Source: Coccinella septempunctata (lineage: Eukaryota > Arthropoda > Insecta > Coleoptera > Coccinellidae). From it: a stretch of DNA of 64,000 bases. The notes beneath the pieces are model-generated. The model worked only from the letters and a program-made list of their open reading frames with translations, ran no database searches and was not told the origin of the DNA. The stretch's first letter is position 1; every line of letters starts with the position of its first letter. Of this stretch, positions 1-10,822 are shown in pieces. The position numbers and the translations under genes are program-made. Location: the NCBI RefSeq assembly GCF_907165205.1, contig NC_058196.1, forward strand, positions 9,714,501 through 9,778,500. The letters are read 5' to 3'.

Positions 1-672
1 AAGGCCGGGCGATGTACGTTTCCACGAGATACATCTATTTGTTTGTCAGCAGCTAATTGTCGTATCCTCATATTGTGTGCGTTTACCTCTAAAACTCATA
101 TGACCCGTCGTGCCCGTTCGGAGTTATGGTCTTCGAGAAAGCTTTCTCGGATTTTCAGCCTGCCGGTGGTATGTGGCCATGTATGTAGTTAATGTGGTCG
201 ATTGGCACACGTTCGAAATTGGCGAAATGCCTTCCGACACCCTCGGTTTGACTGTCGGTACCGGTTAGGGGTGAGTGTCCTCGCTGGTATCTTGTCCGGG
301 GTCTGTTTCATCATCGGATACAGGAGCAGGATTGGCAGAAAAAGGTAAATAAAATTGTATAGAATACGGAATCTTTAACTTGAACGGGAGTGGCAGTCGG
401 CCGATTATTGTCACGTATACAATTTTATTTACCTTTTTTTGCCAATCCTGCTCCTGTATCCGATGATGAAACAGACCCCGGACAAGATACCAGCGAGGAC
501 ACTCACTCGGTGAAATCCTGAATTTTTCTTCCATTTAATGTGTCTTGTTTCGTTCAAAACCTTCCCGAGAGAACTTAAAAAATAAGTTATAAATAAAGTC
601 AATGTACAGTTAACTTTCATTAGAATTGGGATTTTCAGGATGTGCATTAATTTTTTACGCAGTGTATTTTAA
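1..672. repeat. Truncated tandem unit U0
   Basis: This matches the start of the tandem unit at 21295 almost base for base, until about 672 where the next sequence (the foldback element) begins. It holds the plus-strand membrane-ORF exon, here with one base missing near 263, and the 91-bp inverted hairpin. It stops before the ankyrin exon. Unit sequence resumes at 19985 at a point equivalent to base 507, so bases 507-672 are present on both sides of the intervening DNA. The foldback element is therefore not a simple clean insertion into one unit. Confidence 0.85.
179..348 (+). pseudogene. Frameshifted copy of the small membrane ORF
   Basis: Same sequence as the 56-codon membrane ORF in U1 (21473-21643), but one T of the GGTTTAGG stretch near 263 is missing. 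This shifts the frame ahead of the transmembrane segment. Whether the parent ORF is a real exon is itself uncertain. Confidence 0.3.
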
Positions 673-2559
673 CATAGGTCGATGAAATTGCGAGATTTGT
701 TACTAGACTAGTAAGCCCATAGATCTACCTTTATTGATAGATCTACCTTTAGTGATAGATGAATAGATCAACCTTTTTTGGCAGATCAGTATATCCAGGA
801 GATCCACCTTGTAGGTAGATTCGCCTTCATGAACAGATTCGCCTTTTGTCCGTAGCTCGGGCCTTCGGCCCTCGCGATTTGCCTTCCGCCCGTAACTCGG
901 GCCTACGGCCCTCGCACTTACTGATACGCGAATATGGCGTATCACACATAACTCACAGCGTTCGATATATACAGGCATTGTCGCAAATTTCACGAAAGAA
1001 AACAAATAATCTCATACACTGCTCAAAAATTGGCAAAAATCAGTTATATTCAGTTGTACAGAAGCCTTATAATGGAGATTCCATGCATTCAGTTCATCTG
1101 AAGTTCTTTCTCTACGATGAAACAAAAAACTAACCTGAAATGAGAATAACTGGACAAAAGTCTATAAAAGTAGAATTTTAACGCAAAAAACACACCCTGC
1201 CATTGTATTCCAATAATCATTATATCATTCCACTCCAATAAGTTAGTCGAAAACATTTTTCCTTCCATCTGGAATGATTAAATACAATAATCCTCGTACA
1301 ATAATCAAAAAGCTTAAAAATTGGCCAAAATCTGTTATATGGAATGGGAAAGAAGCCTAATTATAAAAATTTCAAGCATTATAACGTTTAATTCTGTTTA
1401 TTTTGAACAAAAACCTACACGGTCCCTCTCTCTACGATAATAGCAAAAATCTTACCCTAAATGGTAGAACTTGACAAATGTCTATAAATATAGAATTTTA
1501 ACGCAAAAACTCACTCATAGATTGTGTTTCAATAATCATTATATCATTCCAACTGAATAACTTATCTCAAAACATATTTTTCCATAAATCAAGCCTAAGA
1601 AAATCATCTCCGTACACTACCCAATTGCTTGAAAGTTGTCAGAAATCTGCTGTGGTCAGTTGAAAACAATCGAAATAGATCATTTGCTTCACATAAAAAC
1701 TCTCCTGAACGAACTGCTCAAGAAACTTACTCTGAAGAACATTTTTTTTTACCAAATAACACCGTCCGAGAGATGATATTATACATTTCTTGATCTGATA
1801 AATTTATATATGCCTGAAAATAAATTTCAATTATAAAATATAGAATCTCCTGGTCGATTTTCTGTGCAGACTCACCCCCAAGAACCGTTTGTTATCTAGA
1901 AATTCTTATGTTCATACACCAAGATCAAGGATGTTTCTCATTCTGTGAGTTTGCATGTAATTTAATCTGAAGTACATTCTGTAACCTTGACTCATGGATC
2001 ATATACTTCAAATAGAAACTCTTCTGAACCAATTGCTTAGAAGCTCACCCCTGAAGAAGCTTTTTTTATTTAAATTGAGACTTTCCGATAGATGATATTT
2101 GACATTTATGAATTTCATACATTTCTTGATATAATGAATTTATATGTGCCTGAAAAATAAGTATTATTAGTGACAAAATAAACAATCTGTTAATACATCC
2201 GATTTTGATACAGATTCACGTCCGAGAACTGTTTTTCATATCTGGAAATTCAATATTAACCTAACTTTCCGATTATGGGAAAAAATTCAATTGTGATGTG
2301 AGCTTCGAAGTGCCATCGTACAGAGAGAAATGTAGTAAATATATCCTATGATATATCCTTTAATTTCAATAATAATTGAATAAACCTTAAAAATTTGCAT
2401 CAATTTTTTCACGGTCTGTCAACAGTAACACTATTATCGTAGAGAGAGGGACCCTGTAGGTTTTTGTTCAAAATACACAGAATTAAACGTTATAATGCTT
2501 GAAATTTTTATAATTAGGCTCCTTTCCCATTCCATATAACAGGAATTATAATTATAATT

Positions 2560-4214
2560 GAAACTCATTTCGAAAACTATGTGCAGTTTCAAGATTTGGT
2601 TCGAATTGATATAACAGTTTTCGAGGAATTGATATCACACTTTGCCGAATTGACAACTGAAATCTCAATTTCTATCTGAACTATCAAACTGAATTTCAAC
2701 ATGTGCATCTCAATTCGAAAACTATGTGCAGTTTCAAGATTTGGTTCGAATTGGTTCAACAGTTTTTGAGGAATTGATATCACACTTTGCCGAATAGACC
2801 ACTGAAATCTCAATTCCTATCTGCACTATCGAACTGAAATTCAACATGTGCATCTCAATTCGAAAACTATGTGCAGTTTCAAGATTTGGTTCGAATTGAT
2901 CCAACAGTTTTCGAGGAATTGATATCACACTTTGCGGAATAGACCACTGAAATCTCAATTCCTATCTGCACTATCGAACTGAAATTCAACATGTGCATCT
3001 GATGATTCGGATTGAGATGCACATGTTGAATTTCAGTTCGATAGTTCAGATAGGAATTGAGATTTCAGTGGTCTATTCCGCAAAGTGTGATATCAATTCC
3101 TCGAAAACTGTTGGATCAATTCGAACCAAATCTTGAAACTGCACATAGTTTTCGAATTGAGATGCACATGTTGAATGTTGAATTCCTATCTGCACTATCG
3201 AACTGAAATTCAACATGTACATCTGATGATTCGGATTGAGATGCACATGTTGAATTTCAGTTCGATAGTTCAGATAGGAATTGAGATTTCAGTGGTCAAT
3301 TCGGCAAAGTGTGATATCAATTCCTCGAAAACTGTTGGTTCAATTCGACCCAAATCTTGAAACTGCACATAGTTTTCGAATTGAGATGCACATGTTGAAT
3401 TTCAGATCGATAGTTCTGATAGGAATGAAGATTTCAGCAGTCGATTCGGCAGAATATCATTTCAATTCCGAAGGAACTATTCTATCGATTCGAACCAAAT
3501 CTCGAAACTGCACATAGTTTTCGAATTGAGATACATATGTTGAATTTCAGTTCGATAGTTCAGATAGGAATTGAGATTTCAGTGGTCAATTCGGCAAAGT
3601 GTGATATCAATTCCTCGAAAACTGTTGGATCAATTCGAACCAAATCTTGAAACTGCACATAGTTTTCGAATTGAGATGCACATGTTGAATTTCAGTTCGA
3701 TAGTGCAGATAGGAATTGAGATTCTAGTGGTCTATTCGGCAAATTGTGATATCAATTCCTCGAAAACTGTTGGATCAATTCGAACCAAATCTTGAAACTG
3801 AACATAGTTTTCGAAATGAGATGCATATGTTGAATTTCAGTTCGATAGTTCTGATAGGAATTGAGATTTCAGTGGTCTATTCGGCAAAGTGTGATATCAA
3901 TTCCTCAAAAACTCTTGAACCAATTCGACCCAAATCGTGAAACTGCACATAGTTTTCGAAATGAGATGCACATGTTGAATTTCAGATCGATAGTTCTAAA
4001 TGGAATGGAGATTTCAGAAGTCGAGTCGACAAAATATCATTTCAATTCCTAAAGAACTATTGGATCAATTCGAACCAAATCTTGAAACTGCTCATAGTTT
4101 TCGGATTGAGATGCACATGTTGAATTTCAGGTCGATAGTTCAGATAGGGATTGAGATTCCAGTGGTCAATTCGGCAAAGTGTGATATCAATTCCTCGAAA
4201 ACTGTTGGATCAAT
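2560..4214. repeat. 145-bp tandem repeats at the foldback centre
   Basis: About eleven imperfect copies of a 145-bp repeat, recognisable by GCACATGTTGAATTTCAG and TGTGATATCAATTCCTC. About three copies at 2570-3000 point one way and about eight after 3010 point the other, so the array itself switches orientation near 3003. A second GATGATTCGG switch-like junction lies near 3222. Runs of 60-80 codons here are repeat artefacts. Confidence 0.85.
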
Positions 4215-4600
4215 TTCGAAAACTATCTACAGGCATTGTCGCAAATTTCACGAAAGAAAACAAATAATCTCATACACTGCTCAAAAATTGGCGAAAATCA
4301 GTTATATTCAGTTGTACAGAAGCCTTATAACGGAGATTCCATGCATTCAGTTCATCTTGAATAGAAACTTACAAAGTTTTTTCTCTACGATGAAACAAAA
4401 CACTAATCTGAAATGAGAATAACTGGCCAAAAGTCTATAAAAGTAGAATTTTAACGCAAAAAACACACCCTGCCATTGTATTCCAATAATAATTATATCA
4501 TTCCACTCAAATAAGTTATTCGAAAACATTTTTCCTTCCATCTGGAATGATTAAATACAATAATCCTCGTACAATAATCAAAAAGCTTAACAATTGGCCA
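4215..4600. repeat. Extra direct copy of a foldback arm segment
   Basis: Closely matches 965-1340 of the left arm in the same orientation, not inverted, and abuts the last 145-bp repeat. It therefore represents a third copy of this arm segment, probably from a rearrangement within the element. Confidence 0.75.
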
Positions 4601-6079
4601 AAATCTGTTATATGGAATGGGAAAGGAGCCTAATTATAAAAATTTCAAGCATTATAACGTTTAATTCTGTGTATTTTGAACAAAAACCTACAGGGTCCCT
4701 CTCTCTACGATAATAGTGTTACTGTTGACAGACCGTGAAAAAATTGATGCAAATTTTTAAGGTTTATTCAATTATTATTGAAATTAAAGGATATATCATA
4801 GGATATATTTACTACATTTCTCTCTGTACGATGGCACTTCGAAGCTCACATCACAATTGAATTTTTTCCCATAATCGGAAAGTTAGGTTAATATTGAATT
4901 TCCAGATATGAAAAACAGTTCTCGGACGTGAATCTGTATCAAAATCGGATGTATTAACAGATTGTTTATTTTGTCACTAATAATACTTATTTTTCAGGCA
5001 CATATAAATTCATTATATCAAGAAATGTATGAAATTCATAAATGTCAAATATCATCTATCGGAAAGTCTCAATTTAAATAAAAAAAGCTTCTTCAGGGGT
5101 GAGCTTCTAAGCAATTGGTTCAGAAGAGTTTCTATTTGAAGTATATGATCCATGAGTCAAGGTTACAGAATGTACTTCAGATTAAATTACATGCAAACTC
5201 ACAGAATGAGAAACATCCTTGATCTTGGTGTATGAACATAAGAATTTCTAGATAACAAACGGTTCTTGGGGGTGAGTCTGCACAGAAAATCGACCAGGAG
5301 ATTCTATATTTTATAATTGAAATTTATTTTCAGGCATATATAAATTTATCAGATCAAGAAATGTATAATATCATCTCTCGGACGGTGTTATTTGGTAAAA
5401 AAAAATGTTCTTCAGAGTAAGTTTCTTGAGCAGTTCGTTCAGGAGAGTTTTTATGTGAAGCAAATGATCTATTTCGATTGTTTTCAACTGACCACAGCAG
5501 ATTTCTGACAACTTTCAAGCAATTGGGTAGTGTACGGAGATGATTTTCTTAGGCTTGATTTATGGAAAAATATGTTTTGAGATAAGTTATTCAGTTGGAA
5601 TGATATAATGATTATTGAAACACAATCTATGAGTGAGTTTTTGCGTTAAAATTCTATATTTATAGACATTTGTCAAGTTCTACCATTTAGGGTAAGATTT
5701 TTGCTATTATCGTAGAGAGAGGGACCGTGTAGGTTTTTGTTCAAAATAAACAGAATTAAACGTTATAATGCTTGAAATTTTTATAATTAGGCTTCTTTCC
5801 CATTCCATATAACAGATTTTGGCCAATTTTTAAGCTTTTTGATTATTGTACGAGGATTATTGTATTTAATCATTCCAGATGGAAGGAAAAATGTTTTCGA
5901 CTAACTTATTGGAGTGGAATGATATAATGATTATTGGAATACAATGGCAGGGTGTGTTTTTTGCGTTAAAATTCTACTTTTATAGACTTTTGTCCAGTTA
6001 TTCTCATTTCAGGTTAGTTTTTTGTTTCATCGTAGAGAAAGAACTTCAGATGAACTGAATGCATGGAATCTCCATTATA

Positions 6080-6083
6080 AGGC
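6080..6083. other. Target site duplication of element A (left copy)
   Basis: AGGC at 6080-6083 is repeated at 18488-18491 directly outside the right LTR. Removing the element and one copy gives the sequence seen, reverse-complemented, at 1059-1075 and near 4317-4330, which are unoccupied copies of the same arm site. Confidence 0.9.
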
Positions 6084-6236
6084 TGTAACGGGGTTTTCCT
6101 CGGTGGACTCGAGCGCCAGCTATTCTTTAAGGGAGAATAGCAAACCTACCCTGGCAGCTACTAGCCGGAGACAGGATTCCTTTGTGTCTAGGGTGTTAGC
6201 GACGCACAATGATAGGCAGAATCAACGTTTACAACT

Positions 6237-6242
6237 TTTATT
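6237..6242 (-). terminator. Polyadenylation signal in 3' LTR of element A
   Basis: AATAAA on the sense strand, about 155 nt before the LTR's 3' end. With the TATA box near 6971-6977 it frames a long R region. Confidence 0.6.
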
Positions 6243-6474
6243 TGTCGATTCGAAAAAGGGGAACACAACTAGCACTATTACAAAATTCAGTGACTCGAAA
6301 TCGGTGAGAATTACAGGGCAAAAACTAACGGAATAACATTGGATCCGATCTCAACGGTATACGGGGGTTAACGGAGTTGTTCGCCAGCCAGAACCTGAGA
6401 CGTACACTTGACGGACAGATATTGGACTTCAGCCAGGTTAGGGGATAAAAGACAGCACAGAAATACGGGTACGT

Positions 6475-6649
6475 CACCCCAAAGTGTCTTCGGTACCCCC
6501 TGGGCGTCCGCACCTGCAGGGTACTTTAATGACAGTAGGGGTGAATTAGATAAGACGGGAAATTTCGGGAAAGGGTGAGCCACCCCAAAGTGTCCTCGGT
6601 ACCCCCTGGGCGTCCGCACCTGCAGGGTACTTTAATGACAGTAGGGGTG
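6475..6649. repeat. 69-bp direct repeat pair within the element A LTR
   Basis: Copies at 6475-6543 and 6581-6649, offset 106 bp and nearly identical (CACCCCAAAGTGTC...). The same pair occurs in the other LTR at 17635-17809. They lie between the LTR TATA box and the polyadenylation signal. Confidence 0.85.
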
Positions 6650-7323
6650 GAACTCAGACTCGGGTAGGAGAGACGGAAAAACTGAAGTTCCAATATTGAA
6701 AAAAATATAACGGCGTGTAGTCTTACCTTTGGCTTGGCCACTTGCACTCCCGAATTTCAAAAAAAAATCACCCAATGAGAAAAAAAAAACTAAAAGAAAA
6801 TTTGTATTCGGAACGGTGAGACCCAAAACTCAAAAAAAAAAGAAATCTTCTAGTGAAACTCGGCGGCGGAAGGTAAGGCGGTTAAGCGTAATTCGAATCT
6901 AGCAATTGAACACACTGAAAATAATTCGCAAGTTAATCTTAAGTGAAGTGGCCTGCGGGGGAACATCTGATTTTATACCCACAGGGGGGGTGCGGAAATC
7001 AGATGTGCCCGACAGTCGAAATTCGGTAATTTTGCGTCGATGAAAACGTCTTAATTTCGACTTATCTGTGCTAGCGAACAAAAAAAACTCGGTTATCTTC
7101 CAATTCAGGATGTTTTATACGGTGCGACATCGTTTTTAGGAAATAAAAACGGAATAAAAACGGTGCGGTATGTTTACAATTCCGAACGATGTCGGAATCC
7201 TGAATTGGAAATTCGAAAAGATTTCTCGGAAACTAATTCGAAACAAAATTATTTAAAAAAGGAAAACTAAAATAATTATTCTAAAATGAGGGAATAGGTT
7301 GGAAAACCCATTTTCTCATTACA

Positions 7324-7336
7324 TCCCCTCGTCTCC
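7324..7336 (-). other. Polypurine tract of element A
   Basis: The sense-strand sequence GGAGACGAGGGGA abuts the 3' LTR and is purine apart from one C. This is the position of the plus-strand primer in LTR elements. Confidence 0.75.
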
Positions 7337-8660
7337 GGTTGAAAAATTGAATCCACGATGAAATAGGGGATTAAATTTTTCACGGTGAAATCTACTAAGT
7401 CCGGTTAACGGTTTGACTATTCACGGCAAGACGATTGAGATCGGATTTACAATAAACAAGTTCACCTAATCTACTCCAGGTGGCGTATACTTGGCTAATG
7501 CTCCCACTCTATGGTCCGCGTTGACGTATGTCCGCTTCGATGGTGCTGTCGAAGCTCTATGTTCTATCAGCTAACCTCCAAAGTTGAATTGTCAAACTTC
7601 GCCGGGTGGTTCCACACTTCGATTTCCATTTCCATCGGTGAAGGAAATGCCGGAAAATAGTGGAAACAGTGCAGGACGGAATCTTCAAAGTGAGTACCAT
7701 TTCGATTTGTCATTCGTTGTGTTATTTCTGAACCATTTTAGGGTGGACTTCGCAAAGCCGGCTCCGGGCACATGTCATGGGGGTTAACAGTTACTAATAT
7801 CGTCCAACCAGGGTAGTTTGGAATACTGGACAGCGTCGTTGACTCCCCCTGTGACGGTGGTGAGCTTCTCCGAGGGTGTTGGAGTCAGCAGCAGTTGGAG
7901 GTTGCATAAAAATGAGAGAAAAAGCATTTAGCATACTGATATCCTGGAGCAGAGGGATAACAGGGTGTTCGGTGGAATTTCGGAAGAAACGGTAAGTACG
8001 GTCGGTAATTTTACTAAGGAGATACAAATATACTGTTCTATTTCACTTACCGTTCAGGCCAGTTTGTAATATCGGTGTAAGCGGTGTCAGCCTTCCATTG
8101 CTATTTTCTATTCGGTTATTGTATTCAACAGTGCCACAGGGGTGAAATAGAGACAGACAGGACGGGTATATCTCACTTGTTATTATCGGACCCACAATTA
8201 ATACAGAAAAATTGAATTAACTGTAACGGTTCCTGTTTTTCCATTGAATTAACGGAATTTTCTGTTGTAGGTGTGTGGGATACCACTTACCCACTGGATG
8301 ACAGTCAGACGGTCCTGTTTGATGGCAATAAAGCTGCACAGAACAAACAAAAACTGTACGGAACAGAATCTTCCAACACTGGCAGACCAGGTTAGATTTA
8401 TCGGTTATGGTGGAATCGCGGAAATCTAGGTATGTACATTCTGGCAGTTAATAAGGAGATACAAGTATAAGGCTCTATTTCACTCACCTGAGCCCTTATT
8501 CAGTGAAAGCAACGGTAGTACCCCATTATTTACCTATTTTCGGTGATGAATATTTTTAACGGTAATAGAGGAGTGAAATAGAGACGGACAGAACGGATGT
8601 ATCTCATTTATTATCGGTAATCAGTACAATATAACGGTACGGTTATTTTGATTACGGTCA
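7337..8660 (-). other. Element A 3' noncoding region with a ~435-bp tandem duplication
   Basis: No convincing ORF lies between the second zinc-knuckle ORF and the polypurine tract. Two imperfect copies, about 7974-8282 and 8412-8690, share an AAGGAGATACAA stretch, a GTGAAATAGAGAC stretch and a TGTTGTAGGT end. In the sense direction each copy starts with codons for a TYN(K/R)K-R-stop tail: at 8670 this is the real ORF4 C terminus, and near 8260 a duplicated relic. Each copy has a sense 5' splice-site-like sequence (GTGAGT near 8490, GTAAGT near 8052). ACGG is very frequent on the plus strand. Confidence 0.6.
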
Positions 8661-9401
8661 TTAACGGGACTTCTTGTTGTAGGTTTTGGCCACATAGTGG
8701 CACCTCGGACAGGCCTGGGTCGTCTTCCGGGGGAGCGGTTCCTTCTTTGGACCTGGAGCGGTCTTCCGGGGAAGTGGTTCCTTCTTCGGAATTGGAGCGG
8801 TACGGAGCTTCTTGTTTCCTGGACCGGTAGGAGACGGTGTTGGATCTTTCTTCGCACCTCCACATGGACAATCCCGGGAGAGGGTGCCCAACAGACCACA
8901 GCGGCTGCAGAACAGGGTGGGGGTCCTGCTACAGGTGGCTCTGGTGTGTTCCCCCTGGCCGCACCTCCAACACAACCCCGGGCGGAGCTCCACGTATACC
9001 TGGGGGCCCATAGTCCCAACGGTTCTGGTGTTTGGGGGTAGGTACTCGTCTCTGTCAGTTTGTTGTTCTTGTGTTTGTGTTCCCTTCCGTATCCTTGCTT
9101 TCGTCTCCAGGTACCTTTTACTGACTCCGGTTTTTCCCCAGGATTCAACGGTGCTGGATGGGACCTTCTCCCTGGGCGGTGTTGTCCCTGGTAGTCTCGC
9201 CGGTCCGAGCGCTGGGGACGGTGTTGTGGAGCAACCGGCGGCGATATTCGGCGTCGGGCGGAGGAATGCCTTCGCTGCTCCCAACGGTAAGGGGACCGGT
9301 CTGGGTGGATCCTCGGGTATGTCCACCTCCTCGGGGTCCACAAATCCCAGCTCCTTATCGAGGCGTTCCAGGATCTCCACCTCCATGTTGTCGTCAGCCA
9401 T
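8661..9401 (-). CDS. ORF4, second nucleocapsid-like zinc-knuckle protein (element A)
   Basis: 246 aa starting at an ATG that is the first one after a strong 3' splice site (TTTTTCTAG, 9447-9455). The N terminus has an acidic ILERLDKELG segment followed by a proline motif, PPRPVPLPLG (residues 32-41). RTVGTMGP (126-133) precedes two zinc knuckles: C144-C147-H152-C157 (CX2CX4HX4C), and C165-C168-C178 with Thr in the His place. Two PKKEPLPRKT repeats (206-225) and a CPRC motif (231-234) follow. The knuckle pair closely resembles Gag's pair, including FCSRC and LSRDCP, so it probably arose by duplication of Gag's nucleocapsid end. RNA binding is inferred from the knuckles; the rest is unrecognised. 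Confidence 0.85.
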   Translation of the reverse strand: MADDNMEVEILERLDKELGFVDPEEVDIPEDPPRPVPLPLGAAKAFLRPTPNIAAGCSTTPSPALGPARLPGTTPPREKVPSSTVESWGKTGVSKRYLETKARIRKGTQTQEQQTDRDEYLPPNTRTVGTMGPQVYVELRPGLCWRCGQGEHTRATCSRTPTLFCSRCGLLGTLSRDCPCGGAKKDPTPSPTGPGNKKLRTAPIPKKEPLPRKTAPGPKKEPLPRKTTQACPRCHYVAKTYNKKSR

Positions 9402-9443
9402 GGTGTCGGATGGAGGACAAGTCGTGGCCTCAACGGTCGGTTC

Positions 9444-9460
9444 CTGCTAGAAAAAGACAG
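9444..9460 (-). promoter_or_regulatory. Candidate 3' splice site before ORF4 (element A)
   Basis: On the sense strand a pyrimidine tract CTGTCTTTTTCTAG (with a second CAG three bases on) ends about 45 nt before the ORF4 ATG, with no intervening ATG. This suits expression from a spliced subgenomic RNA. Confidence 0.55.
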
Positions 9461-9489
9461 GTGAGTGAGGTACTATTTCTGCATGATCG

Positions 9490-10557
9490 TTAGTGTATAT
9501 TTATTTTTTTTTTTTTCTGACTTCTCTCTATCCTAAGACAGAGAGACGGAGTACCTCTTGTCTGGTCCGTTTCTGGCGGCACCCAGATTCGGCGGACGGA
9601 GCCGGACGGGAACCTAAAGCGGTGTCGGGCTCGCGGACCGCCCCTGCTTCCCGGCAGGAGCGCCCTCACTTTCCGCTTTAGGCTCCGGGTCCATTCTGGG
9701 GGTTGCGGTGCGGTATCCAATCGGTGTGCCAGGTCCGGTGGCAGGCGGACGACCCACGGACCATCGGACGGTGGTGCTGGGGTTGTCTCCAGGTCCACCA
9801 CGGTGGACAGATGGACGGCCGGCCACTCCCACTGGTCGGCGGAGCGGCGGAGGGACGGCTCGTCCATCAACAGCCCTTCGACGAACCAGACCACGGACGG
9901 GTGCAGCTGGGCCAACTCCCTCTGGCGTTCTTCGCCTGGGGAGGAGGCCCAGTGCTCCGTAGCCTGTCCGTCGATTCGGCAGGGCCGGCCCGTGGCCACG
10001 TCCATGGCCACGAGCCCTAAGGCCCATAGATCCACCGCGGTGTTGTACGGTTCCCGGCGGTGTTGTTCCGGGCTCCAGTACACTGGAGTGCCAGCCAACT
10101 CTGTCAGGAGTGGTCGGCACGGTGTAATTTGCTCGGCCACTCCGAAGTCAGCTAGCATGAACCGAGCCCCCCGTCTTAGCACGTTACCGGGTTTCAGATC
10201 GCGGTGGACCACGCCGTGCCGGTGGCATTCGGCGAGGCCCACGGCGATCTGGCGGACCACCCGGAAGAAGGATGAGGGGCCCCTCCTCGGACCCTTGCGG
10301 ACGAGGAAGGTCCTCAAATCCTCCTCACATAACGGCAAGACCAGGTATAAGTGAGGGGGCTCCACCAACGTCTCGATGAGCGGTATTATGTTGCAGTGGT
10401 CAAAGAGGCCCATGAATTCTGCCTCCCTGGCGGCTAGGGGATCCAGGTGGACCTCTTTGATGGCACGGCGTTGGCCCTCCTGACCACGTTCCCTGGCACT
10501 GAAAACGCGGCCAAAGCCGCCTTCCCCCAGAATGGCCTCTATGCAGTATTTCTCCAT
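9490..10557 (-). CDS. Ser/Thr protein kinase encoded by gypsy element A
   Basis: 355 aa, ATG start one base after a 3' splice site. The kinase fold's landmarks appear in order: glycine loop GEGGFGRV (11-18), VAIK-type lysine K34, helix-C glutamate E45, catalytic loop HRDLKPGN (118-125), DFG (137-139), SPE in the APE place and DLWALG in subdomain IX. HRDLKPxN favours Ser/Thr specificity. After the domain come a Pro-rich stretch and a conserved tail with RFPSG and RIWVP, shared with element B. The last ~30 residues, including KKKK, run into an A-rich tract and are absent from element B. It lies between pol and ORF4. Substrates are unknown; Gag, integrase or host factors are possible. The kinase family is not assignable by eye. 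Confidence 0.95.
   Translation of the reverse strand: MEKYCIEAILGEGGFGRVFSARERGQEGQRRAIKEVHLDPLAAREAEFMGLFDHCNIIPLIETLVEPPHLYLVLPLCEEDLRTFLVRKGPRRGPSSFFRVVRQIAVGLAECHRHGVVHRDLKPGNVLRRGARFMLADFGVAEQITPCRPLLTELAGTPVYWSPEQHRREPYNTAVDLWALGLVAMDVATGRPCRIDGQATEHWASSPGEERQRELAQLHPSVVWFVEGLLMDEPSLRRSADQWEWPAVHLSTVVDLETTPAPPSDGPWVVRLPPDLAHRLDTAPQPPEWTRSLKRKVRALLPGSRGGPRARHRFRFPSGSVRRIWVPPETDQTRGTPSLCLRIERSQKKKKINIH
9504..9516 (-). other. A-run at the 3' end of the kinase ORF (element A)
   Basis: Thirteen consecutive A on the sense strand at the kinase ORF's 3' end, within the last codons. Element B has a 22-A run just after its kinase stop. Such a run could be a relic of a captured polyadenylated mRNA. 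Confidence 0.6.
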
Positions 10558-10558
10558 C

Positions 10559-10575
10559 CTGTAACGGTAATCAGT
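10559..10575 (-). promoter_or_regulatory. Candidate 3' splice site before the kinase (element A)
   Basis: The sense sequence ACTGATTACCGTTACAG ends one base before the kinase ATG and contains a branch-point-like CTGAT. The arrangement would make the kinase the first ORF on a spliced RNA. Confidence 0.55.
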
Positions 10576-10822
10576 ATTAGTTCAAATATTCGGAGAGAAC
10601 ACGGTTCTGGCTGGTCCGGATGCCGCATCTTCGTTAAGAAAAAAAAACTTGATTATTATATATTTTTTTTTCTCTAGGGGCCGGACAACTTGTGATGTAC
10701 TGACGGACGGACGGTACGGATTCACAACCCGGCATGGGGCCACGGACTACACACTTGGAGTAGGACGGAGTACGGGGAAAATGGTACCTGTCGAGGGAAG
10801 GAAAGGTAAAACGGTTATTTAA

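Larger units (their letters stand above)
6084..7323 (-). repeat. 3' LTR of element A
   Basis: 1240 bp, ending TG...CA. It differs from the partner LTR at 17244-18487 by about five substitutions, one base in an A run, and a 5-bp duplication near 18441, read by eye. The near identity indicates recent insertion. AATAAA on the sense strand at 6237-6242 (seen as TTTATT) is the likely polyadenylation signal. Confidence 0.95.

Noticed and set aside
703..1005. 100-codon frame at the foldback end (also 18550-18852)
   Set aside because: It spans short terminal repeats such as the AGATCTACC motifs and has no protein-like features.
2589..4416. Series of 60-140-codon frames with similar peptides
   Set aside because: They come from the 145-bp foldback repeats and appear on both strands.
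8812..9450. 212-codon plus-strand frame opposite ORF4
   Set aside because: It is the antisense shadow of a GC-rich Pro/Arg ORF; the minus strand has zinc knuckles, motif conservation and a splice site.
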